Shown piece by piece: positions 44,049 to 53,551 of a stretch of DNA of 64,000 bases (positions within the stretch are counted from its first letter, which is position 1; each line of letters opens with the position of its first letter). The stretch spans positions 2,356,001 to 2,420,000 of the forward strand of contig NZ_CP133592.1 of NCBI RefSeq assembly GCF_031312595.1, in the 5' to 3' direction. The translations under genes were made by a program, and so were the position numbers. The notes below the pieces were generated by a model that saw only the letters and a list, made by a program, of their open reading frames with translations, searched no databases and had not been told where the DNA came from. This DNA comes from Methanolobus sediminis (GTDB lineage: Archaea; Halobacteriota; Methanosarcinia; Methanosarcinales; Methanosarcinaceae).

Positions 44049-44606
44049 TCATTCACTCAGCAATTTCAGGATATCATATTTGGTAACAACACCTGCAACA
44101 TGTCCTTTTTCCAGCACAAGGACAGCAGGATGTTTTTCAAGCATGTAAGATGCGGTTTTGATATCAGTGCCCGGTGAGAGTGTTGGAAATGAATCCCCCA
44201 TTATATCCCCTATCTTCATGTGCGAAACCTCTGAAGCTTTTTTGTCAGACATGGATCTGACGATCATGTTTTCTGATATACTGCCAACTGAAATTCCGTC
44301 CTGTATTACTGGTATCTGGGATATGTTGTATTTTTCCATGATACTGACAGCTTTATCTATACTCTCGTTAGGGTCTACGGAAATAAGTTCTCTGTTCATG
44401 ATATCCCTGAGATAAATATCCTCTTTTTCGATATCATTGAAAACATCAATGATCTTCCTGAGAGTTGATAACCTGGGATCTACATCTCCTGCTTCGATTC
44501 TTGCAATAAGTGGCTGGCTGACACCTGCGCGTTTTGCAAGGTCACTTTGTGTCAGGCCGAGATCGATCCTCTTCTGCTTAAGTTCATCTGGGGACGGTAA
44601 TTGCAT
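44049..44606 (-). CDS. HTH (Xre-type) DNA-binding protein with paired CBS domains
   Basis: This 185-residue protein begins with an Xre-like helix-turn-helix (LKQKRIDLGLTQSDLAKRAGVSQPLIARIEAGDVDPRLSTL) and ends in two CBS domains (DIMNRELISVDPNESIDKAVSIMEKYNISQIPVI and GDIMGDSFPTLSPGTDIKTASYMLEKHPAVLVL). CBS pairs bind adenosine nucleotides, so DNA binding may respond to energy charge. It lies just before the M50 protease gene and is probably cotranscribed with it. Confidence 0.9.
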   Translation of the reverse strand: MQLPSPDELKQKRIDLGLTQSDLAKRAGVSQPLIARIEAGDVDPRLSTLRKIIDVFNDIEKEDIYLRDIMNRELISVDPNESIDKAVSIMEKYNISQIPVIQDGISVGSISENMIVRSMSDKKASEVSHMKIGDIMGDSFPTLSPGTDIKTASYMLEKHPAVLVLEKGHVAGVVTKYDILKLLSE

Positions 44607-44747
44607 AGTTATTACTCATGGTAATTATAATATATAAAATCAATTCAGGAAACAGTTATGTGTAAAAAAATAAATTAAAATGTTACCGTCAAAGAATAGA
44701 ATAACAAAAATAAAATATATTAGAATAAGGAATAAGTGGGGGAATGA

Positions 44748-45209
44748 TTATTCTTCCATTCCCATAGTCATTTCAAAAGTCTCACCGTTCTCATCTGTCA
44801 CGGTCATCTTACCGTCCATGAATTTCATTTCAGAAAGAACATTACCGTCCTCATCGTAATAGGTCATGATGAAGCTTTCGTCATCCTCATTAATCGGAGT
44901 ATACATCTCCATTCTGGATACTTGTTCATCTTCAGCATTTATTTCAGCAACCATGTAGCACATTTCGATTCCGTCAATGACTTCAGTGCCAATAACTTCC
45001 ATCACCATGCTTTCTCCTGTGTTGGGATTGCTCATTGTAACCGTTGAACCTACAGGACAGACTTCATCTTCTGAGCCTTCGGTGTAGGTAATATCTACAT
45101 TATTACCTTCGTCATCCTGAATGGTAATTGTCTCTTCTTTATCGCTACATCCAGATACTGCAAGGGATAGTACCAACAATATAATGAATATTAGAAATTT
45201 ACTATTCAT
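44748..45209 (-). CDS. Acidic lipoprotein, function unknown
   Basis: This 153-residue protein has a lipoprotein signal ending at LAVSGC and a mature part rich in Asp, Glu and Met. The central sequence has repeated strand-like segments (NPNTGESMVMEVIGTEV, MEMYTPINEDDESFIM, SEMKFMDGKMTVTDENGETFEM), which suggests an all-beta, surface-exposed domain. No family recognised. A single-gene unit. Confidence 0.7.
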   Translation of the reverse strand: MNSKFLIFIILLVLSLAVSGCSDKEETITIQDDEGNNVDITYTEGSEDEVCPVGSTVTMSNPNTGESMVMEVIGTEVIDGIEMCYMVAEINAEDEQVSRMEMYTPINEDDESFIMTYYDEDGNVLSEMKFMDGKMTVTDENGETFEMTMGMEE

Positions 45210-45291
45210 AATAAGCCACCTCTTTCATAGAAGGTAGCTAAGTGTCATAATTTAAATGTATCGATTGATCATTATATTTGTTAGTATGTTT

Positions 45292-46236
45292 TTAGTTATA
45301 AAGTGTGAACAGGCCAACTACATATCCAATGTATACTCCAAGAATTACTCCGCCTTCCCATTTTTCCAGTTTCTTTCCTGTGATGCCGAAGATTATAAGA
45401 ATTACCATTAATGCGATCATAAAAGGAAAATCATAATTCAGCGATTGAGGTAATATTGTCAGTGGTCTTATCTGTGAGGATGCTCCAAGGATCAGTGCAA
45501 TATCCATTGTATTTGCACCAAGTATGTTTCCTATGGATATGTCCTGATGTCCTTTTAAGGTGGCTGAGACCGCTGTGATGAGTTCCGGTAGTGATGTTCC
45601 AAGTGCAACAAGCGTGAGGGCTATTATCATCTCAGGAACACCGAGCCATTCTGCAATGGTTATACCTGCATCAACCAGTATTCGGCTACCTATTACTACA
45701 AGTAATGCACCTGCAATAAAAAGAAGTATATCTTTCTTTAACTGGCTTAAAGGTACTTTTTCCCTGAGTTCCTCATTTCCGTCAAAAACAGCACGCTGAA
45801 GGCGGTAATTATAGTACAGGAATCCTATGAACACAAGTAACAGCAGTATTCCGTCAAATGAGCTTACCACTCCATCGTATGAAACAGCAAACAGCAGCAA
45901 AGCAGAACCAAGCATGAATCCTCCTTTGCGTGTGAAACCATTAAGTTCCACAGGTATTGCTTTGATAACAATTACTGCACCAAGCACAAGTCCGATGTTA
46001 CATATTGCAGAACCAACTGCGTTTCCTACTGTCATTTCAACATGGTTAAGATAGGCTGCCATAGCTGAAACCGTAAATTCCGGTGCAGTGGTTGCAAAGC
46101 TGACAATGGTGGCTCCTATTATGATTTTTGGGATGCCGCTTTTCTCGGAAATAATTACGGCAGACTCCACAAACCAGTCTGCTCCTTTTGTGATCATAAT
46201 AAGGCTTACAAGCAGTAATGCAACGGTTTCAAGCAT
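45292..46236 (-). CDS. Calcium/sodium:cation antiporter family protein (CaCA, YrbG-like)
   Basis: This 314-residue membrane protein has two similar halves, each with an alpha-repeat: SFATTAPEFTVSAMAAYLNH plus VGNAVGSAICNIGLV in the first, ALGTSLPELITAVSATLKGHQDISIGNILGANTMDI in the second. Those acidic motifs bind the transported ion. It exchanges sodium or protons for calcium or another divalent cation across the cell membrane. It is followed downstream by the acidic lipoprotein gene, and preceded by a VIT/CCC1 gene. Confidence 0.92.
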   Translation of the reverse strand: MLETVALLLVSLIMITKGADWFVESAVIISEKSGIPKIIIGATIVSFATTAPEFTVSAMAAYLNHVEMTVGNAVGSAICNIGLVLGAVIVIKAIPVELNGFTRKGGFMLGSALLLFAVSYDGVVSSFDGILLLLVFIGFLYYNYRLQRAVFDGNEELREKVPLSQLKKDILLFIAGALLVVIGSRILVDAGITIAEWLGVPEMIIALTLVALGTSLPELITAVSATLKGHQDISIGNILGANTMDIALILGASSQIRPLTILPQSLNYDFPFMIALMVILIIFGITGKKLEKWEGGVILGVYIGYVVGLFTLYN

Positions 46237-46354
46237 GAGGCTCTCTATATATGTCCATGTAATTTAAACATGAGTGAAAAACTGAAAAACAATAGAAAAA
46301 ATAGTAAATAGTAAATTTCACTAGAATTTCACTATCATTTACTTCAGATTTGTT

Positions 46355-46912
46355 TTACTCCAGTCCAAGTATAGTGACTGCTGCAACGATCATTATGCCC
46401 AGTCCGACCATGCGCACTGAATGTTTGATCATACTCTGCTTTGCAAGTTTACCTGAATATACTCCAAGTATTGAAAGGACTGCTATACTCATTACGACTG
46501 CTATCTCAAGTGCGTATTCGTCCAGAAGCAGGAATGGGAGTATCGGGACCAATGAGCCACAGAAACTTGCTCCGCCGTGAAATATGGAGTCGCTCCATAT
46601 TTTCTTTTTAGCTTCTTCCTCTATCTTTGTCCTGTTTAGGCTTCTTAGTAGTGGTTTTTCCAGTTCTGCCAGTTTGCCGAACTCAACGGCACTTTCAGCA
46701 AGATACGATCCTACTCCGTTTGTAAGTGCCAGGGCAACTGCTCCTCCAAGTGCGGCATTAATGACAATTGCCGGGTCATTTGCCACATGTGATGTACCTA
46801 TAACAACACCCAGAATAGCCAGTATGCCATCGATGCTGCCAAGTATAATATAACGTCCGTGTTCGGTTTTTAATTTGAAACGTTTAAATTTTGGAATACT
46901 TTTGTAGTTCAT
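46355..46912 (-). CDS. VIT1/CCC1-family membrane protein
   Basis: This 185-residue protein has four to five hydrophobic segments and the VIT/CCC1 N-terminal pattern YIILGSIDGILAILGVVIGTSHVAND, followed by GVGSYLAESAVEFGKLAELEKPLLRSLNRTKIEEEAKKKIWSD. Family members move iron or manganese ions. It shares its strand with the cation antiporter gene downstream, with a gap of 118 bases. Confidence 0.78.
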   Translation of the reverse strand: MNYKSIPKFKRFKLKTEHGRYIILGSIDGILAILGVVIGTSHVANDPAIVINAALGGAVALALTNGVGSYLAESAVEFGKLAELEKPLLRSLNRTKIEEEAKKKIWSDSIFHGGASFCGSLVPILPFLLLDEYALEIAVVMSIAVLSILGVYSGKLAKQSMIKHSVRMVGLGIMIVAAVTILGLE

Positions 46913-47041
46913 AATTATCTAAAATCCTGATTAGGTTATAGATACACACAAAGGTTTTTTTCTTTTTCGGATATTAAACAAGGTTAAGCTTATAGCAGAT
47001 GATAAAAATACACACCCGACAACTCACACAGGAATGGTCCG

Positions 47042-47917
47042 ATGAAAGTTCACCCAAGATGTTCATATTGCCTGCTTTCCAGGGTTCACCAGGAAGCAGA
47101 ACTGTCAACTGATGACGAAGAGCTGATACAAAAAGCAATTCTTGGAGGAATAGATGTGCTTAATTCACTCTATGAACCTGGAATGCCTGCGGCAGAACTG
47201 TCGACCCCAATGCACAGGAAAGCCTATGAGATCCTGGATGACAACGATCCTTATAAAAGCATGAAAGAGCTCAGCAGCAAAACTGCATCCCGCTTCATGC
47301 CGGTGATACGTTCCCATGTTTTTAACGGTGATGGGGATGATGTTGCAACATTCAAGCGTGCGGTGCTTGCGGCCGTCATAGGTAACTATTTTGATTACGG
47401 TGTAATGGGTCTTGAAGTTCCGATCGATGTTTTTGATGAAACATTTAAGGAACATTTCCAGAGGGGTCTGGACATCGATGACACCGAAAAAATGCTGGAC
47501 AAACTCAGCAATGTTGTCTATCTTGCAGATAACTGCGGTGAAATACTTATTGATACTCTTGTCTTTGAGATCATCAAAAAGATGGGAGGAAATATCACCC
47601 TTGTCGTAAGGGGTGCGCCAATACTGAACGATGTGACCATGGAAGAGATCGAAGAGTTCGGAATTGCTGATAAAGTTGACCGCGTTCTGACAACCGGATC
47701 CAATGCCATCGGTGTTCGCTTGCAGGAGGCTCCTGCGGAGCTTAAGGATGCATTTGATAATGCCTCACTTATCATCAGCAAGGGAATGGCAAACTATGAG
47801 ACCATGTCAGAAGAGAATTATAGACCAATAGCATATTTACTAAAGGTGAAGTGTGACCCTGTGGGAGAAGATATCGGGGCTCCAAAGGGCTGTTCAGTAG
47901 CCCGTCTATTTGAGTGA
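47042..47917 (+). CDS. DUF89/ARMT1-like metal-dependent phosphatase
   Basis: This 291-residue protein matches the archaeal DUF89 family, relatives of which hydrolyse damaged or side-product phosphometabolites. It starts with HPRCSYCLLSRVHQEAEL, with an N-terminal Cys pair, then VVYLADNCGEILIDTLVFEII (metal-site Asp and Asn), TLVVRGAPILNDVTMEEIEEFG and ASLIISKGMANYETMSE. Substrate unknown. It precedes the CooT-like gene by 20 bases and is likely cotranscribed with it. Confidence 0.85.
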   Translation: MKVHPRCSYCLLSRVHQEAELSTDDEELIQKAILGGIDVLNSLYEPGMPAAELSTPMHRKAYEILDDNDPYKSMKELSSKTASRFMPVIRSHVFNGDGDDVATFKRAVLAAVIGNYFDYGVMGLEVPIDVFDETFKEHFQRGLDIDDTEKMLDKLSNVVYLADNCGEILIDTLVFEIIKKMGGNITLVVRGAPILNDVTMEEIEEFGIADKVDRVLTTGSNAIGVRLQEAPAELKDAFDNASLIISKGMANYETMSEENYRPIAYLLKVKCDPVGEDIGAPKGCSVARLFE

Positions 47918-47937
47918 ACAGTAAAGAGGGAAAAAGT

Positions 47938-48123
47938 ATGTGTGAGCTAAAGGTCATCCTTGTTGATGGTGATAACCGTGAGACAGTAATGGAATCTGTC
48001 ACAAGACTTGTCGTTGACGGGGATTCAGTTACAGTTTATGGTATATTCGGAGAGAGCGAGACTGTAAAAGGGTCTGTAAAAGAGATCAACTTTGGAACAG
48101 GTGAAGCTATACTTCACAAATGA
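47938..48123 (+). CDS. CooT-like nickel-binding protein
   Basis: This 61-residue protein starts MCELKVILVDGDNRETVMESV and continues LVVDGDSVTVYGIFGESETVKGSVKEINF, the layout of CooT, a small beta protein whose Cys at position 2 binds nickel and which is linked to CODH maturation in bacteria. The ATG is chosen so that Cys is residue 2; GAGGG lies seven bases upstream. It lies about 6.7 kb from the cdh operon. A nickel chaperone role for CODH/ACS is inferred. Confidence 0.82.
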   Translation: MCELKVILVDGDNRETVMESVTRLVVDGDSVTVYGIFGESETVKGSVKEINFGTGEAILHK

Positions 48124-48235
48124 TTTTAATAGATATAAAAGACATTATACCTTTTAAAGTGGATTTCAGATTTCATTCACAATTATTGAGTTACTAATAT
48201 TCGAATTAAGGACGAAAAGATAGGAAGGAACTAAT

Positions 48236-49243
48236 ATGTCAAAAGTAAAAGTTGCAATAAATGGATATGGTACAATTGGTAAACGTGTTGCTGATGCTGT
48301 TACCATGCAGGACGACATGGAAATAATAGGTATTGCAAAGACAAGACCAAATTATGAGGCTTTCGTTGCTCACGACAAGGGTTACAATGTCTACACCTTA
48401 GCTGACAGGGTAGATGATATGAAGAGTGCAGGAATCCCTGCTGCAGGTTCAATCGATGACATGATAGCAGAGGCAGATGTCGTTGTTGACTGTACCCCCG
48501 GAGGGATTGGTGAAAAGAACAAGGCACTTTACGAGAAAGCTGGTGTAAAGGCAATCTGGCAGGGCGGCGAAAAGCACGAGCTTGCAGGCTGCTCATTCAA
48601 TGCAGAAGCAAATTACGAAGAAGCACTTGGCAGGGACTTCGTTAGGGTTGTATCCTGTAACACTACAGGTCTGTGCAGAGTTATCTATCCACTTGATCAG
48701 GAATATGGTGTAAAGAAGGTAAGAGTAACACTCATGAGAAGGTCTGCAGATCCAAATGATGTAAAGAACGGTCCGATCAATGCTATTGTTCCAAATCCTA
48801 TCAAGCTCCCTTCACACCACGGTCCTGATGTAAAGTCTGTAATCCCACACATCAACATTGCATCAACCGCTGTAAAGCTGCCAACAACACTTATGCACCT
48901 GCACACCCTGAACATCGAGATGGAAAAGGACTGCAGTACTGAAGATGTAAAGGCATTGTTTGCAAAGCAGCCACGTATAAGAATGATCGGTCAGGGTATT
49001 GGTTCCACTGCCGAGATCATGGAACTTGGAAAGGATATGGGACGTCCAAGAGGCGATATGTGGGAGAACTGCGTATGGGAAGATTCCGTCACAATGTATG
49101 AGGGAGAACTCTATTTCTTCCAGGCAATCCACCAGGAGTCTGACGTAATCCCTGAGAATGTCGATGCAATCCGTGCAATGACAGAGCTTGAGAAAGACGG
49201 CGCAAAGTCCATAGCAAAGACCAACAAGGCAATGGGACTTTAA
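48236..49243 (+). CDS. gap: Glyceraldehyde-3-phosphate dehydrogenase, archaeal type II
   Basis: This 335-residue enzyme starts KVAINGYGTIGKRVADAV and has the catalytic Cys in VVSCNTTGLCRVIYPL. It also shows VVDCTPGGIGEKNKALYEKAGVKAIWQGGEKHE and RRSADPNDVKNGPINAIVPNPIKLPSHHGPDV, as in archaeal phosphorylating GAPDH. It works mostly in gluconeogenesis in methanogens. AGGAAGG precedes the ATG. The FBPase/IMPase gene follows 34 bases later. Confidence 0.96.
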   Translation: MSKVKVAINGYGTIGKRVADAVTMQDDMEIIGIAKTRPNYEAFVAHDKGYNVYTLADRVDDMKSAGIPAAGSIDDMIAEADVVVDCTPGGIGEKNKALYEKAGVKAIWQGGEKHELAGCSFNAEANYEEALGRDFVRVVSCNTTGLCRVIYPLDQEYGVKKVRVTLMRRSADPNDVKNGPINAIVPNPIKLPSHHGPDVKSVIPHINIASTAVKLPTTLMHLHTLNIEMEKDCSTEDVKALFAKQPRIRMIGQGIGSTAEIMELGKDMGRPRGDMWENCVWEDSVTMYEGELYFFQAIHQESDVIPENVDAIRAMTELEKDGAKSIAKTNKAMGL

Positions 49244-49277
49244 TTTAAGTCTTACTAAACTTTAGTTAGATGTTTAC

Positions 49278-50105
49278 ATGCACGTGAACAATGAATTCCT
49301 GGAACTGAGTGAAAGGATAGCAAAAGCAGTGCATGTCTCCATCAAGGATATTGTCGGCACAGCTGAGGCCGGCAAAACCCTTTATACCGGTGCCGATGGC
49401 ACACCTACGAAACTCATAGATGACGTTTCGGAAAAAGCTATTTTTGAAATTCTGGGAAAGGAAGGCAGTCCTTTCAGAATTATCAGTGAAGAGGCCGGAG
49501 AAAAGATTATAGGCAATTCTCCTGCGATTCCTGATCTGACAATTATAATCGATCCGATAGACGGCACATATAATGCTGTACAGGGAATTCCATTTTATAG
49601 CGTTTCACTTGCCATAACATCAACTGACCTTAACGATATAATATTCGGATATGTTCAGAACCTTGCCAACGGGGATACGTTTTATGCGGAAAATGGTAAA
49701 GGAGCTTATTTTAATGGTGCAAAACTGAAAACATCTGGTAATTCGGATATTCATAAATTCTGCATCAGTGTTTATGGTTACAGACGCAACACTGTGGCTG
49801 CATCAGGAATTTCTGAGAATGTAAGAAGGATCAGGTCATTTGGAAGTGTGGCTCTGGATCTATGTTATGTTGCAGCAGGAAAAATCGATGCATTTGTAGA
49901 TGTCAGGGGTACAATGCGTATGACTGATATTGCAGCTGGCAAGCTCATTATTGAGGAAGCCGGTGGAATTGTTACTGATGGAGACGGTGACTCTTTAAAG
50001 TTAGAAAACCAATTATTAAGCAGGGTTTGTGTGATTGCATCCAACGGACTTGCACATGAGAGTATCTTAAAGCTTTCAACAGGGATAACAGATGAAGGTA
50101 AGTAA
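49278..50105 (+). CDS. Fructose-1,6-bisphosphatase/inositol monophosphatase family enzyme
   Basis: This 275-residue enzyme has the metal and phosphate motifs ISEEAGEKI, IIIDPIDGTYNAVQGIPFYSVSLA (DPIDGT) and RMTDIAAGKLIIEEAGG. Archaeal members often act on both fructose bisphosphate and inositol phosphate. Start is not firm: ATG has no clear ribosome site, and GTG at 49284 is possible. It overlaps the NAD kinase gene by 14 bases and follows GAPDH, fitting gluconeogenesis. Confidence 0.93.
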   Translation: MHVNNEFLELSERIAKAVHVSIKDIVGTAEAGKTLYTGADGTPTKLIDDVSEKAIFEILGKEGSPFRIISEEAGEKIIGNSPAIPDLTIIIDPIDGTYNAVQGIPFYSVSLAITSTDLNDIIFGYVQNLANGDTFYAENGKGAYFNGAKLKTSGNSDIHKFCISVYGYRRNTVAASGISENVRRIRSFGSVALDLCYVAAGKIDAFVDVRGTMRMTDIAAGKLIIEEAGGIVTDGDGDSLKLENQLLSRVCVIASNGLAHESILKLSTGITDEGK

Positions 50106-50925
50106 AATTGGTATTGTATCAAGATTCGATCAGCAGGCTGCTCTTGATATGGCCCGGAAGATATATGATGAGTTCAACTCAAAAGTGGAAATCTTCTTTT
50201 CACCGAAGACCGGACAACATCTGGGTATTACAGAGAATTGTCTTCCGGTAGACCAGATGCAGGCTGCTGGTGTAGAGCTCATCATTTCAGTAGGTGGGGA
50301 CGGTACAGTGCTCCGCAATATTTCTAAGATGGATGATCCTATTCCGGTCCTTGGTATAAATATGGGCACACTTGGTTTTCTGGTGGATGTCCCTCCTGAA
50401 GATGCCATAAAGGATATTGCTGATGTTCTTAAAGGTTTTAGTTACACGGAACGTTCACGCCTTAGTGTTCATTTGAATGGTCAACGATTAAAGGATGCTA
50501 CTAATGAGATTGTTCTTATCACTGCAAGACCTGCAAAGATACTCACTTTCAGGATCGCAGTTGATGATTCGGAAATAGAGGATATGAGGGCTGATGGTAT
50601 TGTAGTTGCAACACCTACCGGTTCAACAGCATATGCAATGAGTGCAGGTGGACCAATTGTAGATCCGCGTGTGGATGCTTCGATCATTGTACCGATAGCT
50701 CCTTTCAAGCTTTCTGCAAGACCATGGATAGTGCCGGGCAACAGTACCATCAAAGTAGAAATGACCATACCTGAAAAGGAAGCTGCGCTTGTAATTGATG
50801 GGCAGCATTCTTACAACATGGTGGAGAATGATGTTGTTACTGTCACAAGAGCTGAAAATCCTGCAAGGTTTGTGAGCAGCTCTATTCACGGATTCTATGA
50901 AAAGGTGCAGAGCAAGTTATCATGA
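50092..50925 (+). CDS. NAD kinase
   Basis: This 277-residue enzyme makes NADP from NAD and ATP. Diagnostic are ISVGGDGTVLRN, LGINMGTLGFLVDV, ADGIVVATPTGSTAYAMSAGG and VPIAPFKLSARPWIVP. It overlaps the phosphatase gene before it, as in several archaea where the two activities are fused or adjacent. Confidence 0.95.
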   Translation: MKVSKIGIVSRFDQQAALDMARKIYDEFNSKVEIFFSPKTGQHLGITENCLPVDQMQAAGVELIISVGGDGTVLRNISKMDDPIPVLGINMGTLGFLVDVPPEDAIKDIADVLKGFSYTERSRLSVHLNGQRLKDATNEIVLITARPAKILTFRIAVDDSEIEDMRADGIVVATPTGSTAYAMSAGGPIVDPRVDASIIVPIAPFKLSARPWIVPGNSTIKVEMTIPEKEAALVIDGQHSYNMVENDVVTVTRAENPARFVSSSIHGFYEKVQSKLS

Positions 50926-51119
50926 AGTTCAAGTTTGCGCAACCTTTCATATGATCCGATTTGAAATTGAAAATACATAAAATCAGCATAAAATTGCCTT
51001 CTAATTTCTAAATAAACATTGCTCTTGAACATTTGTGGGAAAACCTCAAATTATCTAAAAATACCTAACAGTTATATAATGGAACTGGAAATTGACCATC
51101 AATCAATGGAGTCAAAAGC

Positions 51120-52292
51120 ATGTCAGAAAATAAAGATTACTCAAGAAACAAGCTTATGGATTATTTGAATTTGCCACCTCTTGATATTGAGATATGTGAT
51201 GTGACACTCAGGGACGGTGAGCAGACACCGGGAGTGGTCTTTACAAGGGAGGAAAAGATCGCCCTTGCTACAAAGCTTGACTCTGTTGGCGTTGATATTA
51301 TCGAAGCAGGTTTCCCTGTGGTATCTGTTGCCGAAAAAGATGTTGTGAAAGAGATAGCTAATATGGGACTTAATTCCAGAACATGCTGTCTTGCCAGGTC
51401 AAGAGTAAGTGATGTTGAAGTTGCTGTAGACTGTGATGTTGATTTTGTCAGTATATTCATTGCAATGTCAGACCTGCACCTGAAATACAAATATCATAAA
51501 AGTTGTGAGGAGATGTTCTCCGCTGCAATGGAGGCTGTCCAGTATGCAAAGGACCACGGTGTTGGTGTAAGATTTGCAGCAGAGGACGGTACCAGAACTG
51601 ACGTTGAAGTTCTTAAAAAGGCATTCAAGGCTGCCGAGGAATACAAGGTAGACTATGTGAGCATTGCAGATACGATTGGTATACTGAACCCAAGCAGCAC
51701 ATACTATCTTGTAAGTGAGATCAAAAAGACTGTAAACACTCCAATCTGTATCCACTGCCACAATGATCTTGGAATGGCAACAGCAAATACTCTTGCTGCT
51801 GCAGAGGCAGGTGCCAAACAGCTTCATACAACTGTAAATTCGATTGGTGAGCGTGCCGGTAACGCCTCACTTGAAGAGGTTCTGGTTGCACTCAGGGTAC
51901 AGTATGGAATTGACAGGTATGATACTACAAAACTGACCGAGCTATCACAAATGGTAAATGAATATTCTGGTATTAAACCTGCAGTTACCAAGGCAATCGT
52001 AGGTGAGCATGCATTTTCACATGAATCTGGTATTCATGTCTGTGCTATTCTTGAAGAACCACGTACCTATGAATTGTTCAGTCCTGAAATGGTGGGTGGA
52101 AAACGTCATCTTATCGTAGGCAAACACACAGGTATGAAAGCCCTGAAAGGTATTGTGGAAGAGATGGGTCATACGCTTTCAAATGAGGAACTTACTGTAC
52201 TTCTTGACAGGATCAAGAACTGTACAGAAACCAAGCACGGAATTTCTCCTTCCAGACTGGAAGCTATGATAAATGAAACTAAAAATCAGTAA
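51120..52292 (+). CDS. aksA: Homocitrate synthase-family enzyme AksA
   Basis: This 390-residue enzyme of the isopropylmalate synthase family joins acetyl-CoA to 2-oxoacids, here most likely to start the chain-lengthening that leads to 7-mercaptoheptanoyl side chain of coenzyme B. The marks are EICDVTLRDGEQTPGVVFTREEK, CLARSRVSDVEVAVDCDVDFVSIFIAMSD, ICIHCHNDLGMATANTLAA and GEHAFSHESGIHVCAIL. Citramalate synthase is the main alternative. A TATA-like GTTATATAA lies about 45 bases upstream, and GGAG eight bases upstream of ATG. Confidence 0.9.
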   Translation: MSENKDYSRNKLMDYLNLPPLDIEICDVTLRDGEQTPGVVFTREEKIALATKLDSVGVDIIEAGFPVVSVAEKDVVKEIANMGLNSRTCCLARSRVSDVEVAVDCDVDFVSIFIAMSDLHLKYKYHKSCEEMFSAAMEAVQYAKDHGVGVRFAAEDGTRTDVEVLKKAFKAAEEYKVDYVSIADTIGILNPSSTYYLVSEIKKTVNTPICIHCHNDLGMATANTLAAAEAGAKQLHTTVNSIGERAGNASLEEVLVALRVQYGIDRYDTTKLTELSQMVNEYSGIKPAVTKAIVGEHAFSHESGIHVCAILEEPRTYELFSPEMVGGKRHLIVGKHTGMKALKGIVEEMGHTLSNEELTVLLDRIKNCTETKHGISPSRLEAMINETKNQ

Positions 52293-52298
52293 AAAGCA

Positions 52299-52898
52299 TT
52301 AATAATCAATTAATGCTTCTTTTTTTCTGTGAGTTTTCTTGCCAACATCATTGTCGGTAGGATACTCAATATCGTCGTCATCTTCATCCTCAAAATGCGA
52401 ATCGTCGTAATAGTTCATTTCATCATTTTCCAGTAAGATGACATAGTCAGCTGAGTTTCTAAGGGCAGTGGAAAATCCTGGTTCGACACCAAAAATGATG
52501 GTTTCTTTTCCATGTTCATTGGCTTTGTTCAGAAGCGGCTTGAAATCCGCGTCCCTAGTAACCAGTGCCATGGTGTCAATAGTTGGATTATAGACAAGTT
52601 CCATTCCTTCCACGGCAAGTCTGACATCCACATCACTTGAACATATGATCGGTTCGAATCCGTTGTTCTCGATGGCTTCTACAAGTTTATCAGATGCGTA
52701 CTGGTTCAGGAATACTCTTCCTATCTTGACATTGCCATATTCCTTCAGTACATCCCTGATCTCTTCCAGGTTTACGTTGAACTCCTTGCGCAGCACGTTA
52801 GGACCGTCGACAAGAAGGCCAATACTTCGCCTTCCTGTTTCTTTTTTTGTGCTAAGGTATTTGACTATTGAATTAAGTCCTGTTTTAACATTGGCCAT
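52299..52898 (-). CDS. NYN-domain protein (LabA/DUF88-like, TIGR00288 family)
   Basis: This 199-residue protein is a predicted PIN/NYN-fold nuclease. It starts with a short region followed by IGLLVDGPNVLRKEFNVNLEEIRDVLKEYG, then DVRLAVEGMELVYNPTIDTMALVTRDADFKPLLNKANEHGKETIIFGVEPGFS. The acidic residues in LLVDGPN, DVDVRL and TRDADF could hold the metal. The tail is rich in Asp and Glu (HFEDEDDDDIEYPTD). RNA cleavage is expected from the fold, not shown. Confidence 0.82.
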   Translation of the reverse strand: MANVKTGLNSIVKYLSTKKETGRRSIGLLVDGPNVLRKEFNVNLEEIRDVLKEYGNVKIGRVFLNQYASDKLVEAIENNGFEPIICSSDVDVRLAVEGMELVYNPTIDTMALVTRDADFKPLLNKANEHGKETIIFGVEPGFSTALRNSADYVILLENDEMNYYDDSHFEDEDDDDIEYPTDNDVGKKTHRKKEALIDY

Positions 52899-53128
52899 GA
52901 TGCCTCACTATAATTATGAATAATTATGAATATATATCATTACCGGAAAGTTGTTTTCCGATAGTTTTTGATAATTTTGATAATATACTGGGCTAATATT
53001 GATAAATATTATAACTGTTAATAATTAGGATAACATCTAATAGAATATAATAATTACTGATATGCCTCTGTAATGGCACTATTTAATAGCTTACTAAAAT
53101 GTTATCCGCTTTGTTGCAGCAAAAGGAT

Positions 53129-53551
53129 TCAATGATCCATAATCTCTGCAAGATAATGCTTTTTAATACTTGATAGTGACCTGGTTTCATCACCAAGGAT
53201 GAAGTAGTTTACAAACCTCCCACCAATTCTTTTCCTTGTGAAAAGAATTTCACCGCCATCTTTTATAAACATATCCATTACTTCTTCAAACCGGGCTTTT
53301 TCCATGTCAGAAAGTTCAATAAGACTTTCACCATCCAGAAGCCAGTTGTAAACTCGCAGCAGGTGTACTTCTCTCACACGTTTTAAGCCATCAGTTTCTT
53401 TAAAATCGTCTACATAGACAGACCTTTTAAGTTCAGGTGACCATCCAGCCAGTTTTTCCTGTATGTCAATAAACTGAATTGGTATTGCTTCGCCTTCTTC
53501 AGGCTTTGGGAAAAGTTTGACAAGGTGTGAGGCTGCAGCCACAGCGTTCAC
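53129..53551 (-). CDS. Conserved unknown protein coupled to the rhomboid gene
   Basis: This 140-residue soluble protein starts with GTG overlapping the rhomboid stop by 4 bases (GTGA), so it is translationally coupled. No motif is recognised. The sequence is mixed charged and hydrophobic (VHLLRVYNWLLDGESLIELSDMEKARFEEVMDMFIKDGGEILFTRKRI). It may be a partner of the protease, but this is only position-based. Confidence 0.6.
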   Translation of the reverse strand: MNAVAAASHLVKLFPKPEEGEAIPIQFIDIQEKLAGWSPELKRSVYVDDFKETDGLKRVREVHLLRVYNWLLDGESLIELSDMEKARFEEVMDMFIKDGGEILFTRKRIGGRFVNYFILGDETRSLSSIKKHYLAEIMDH

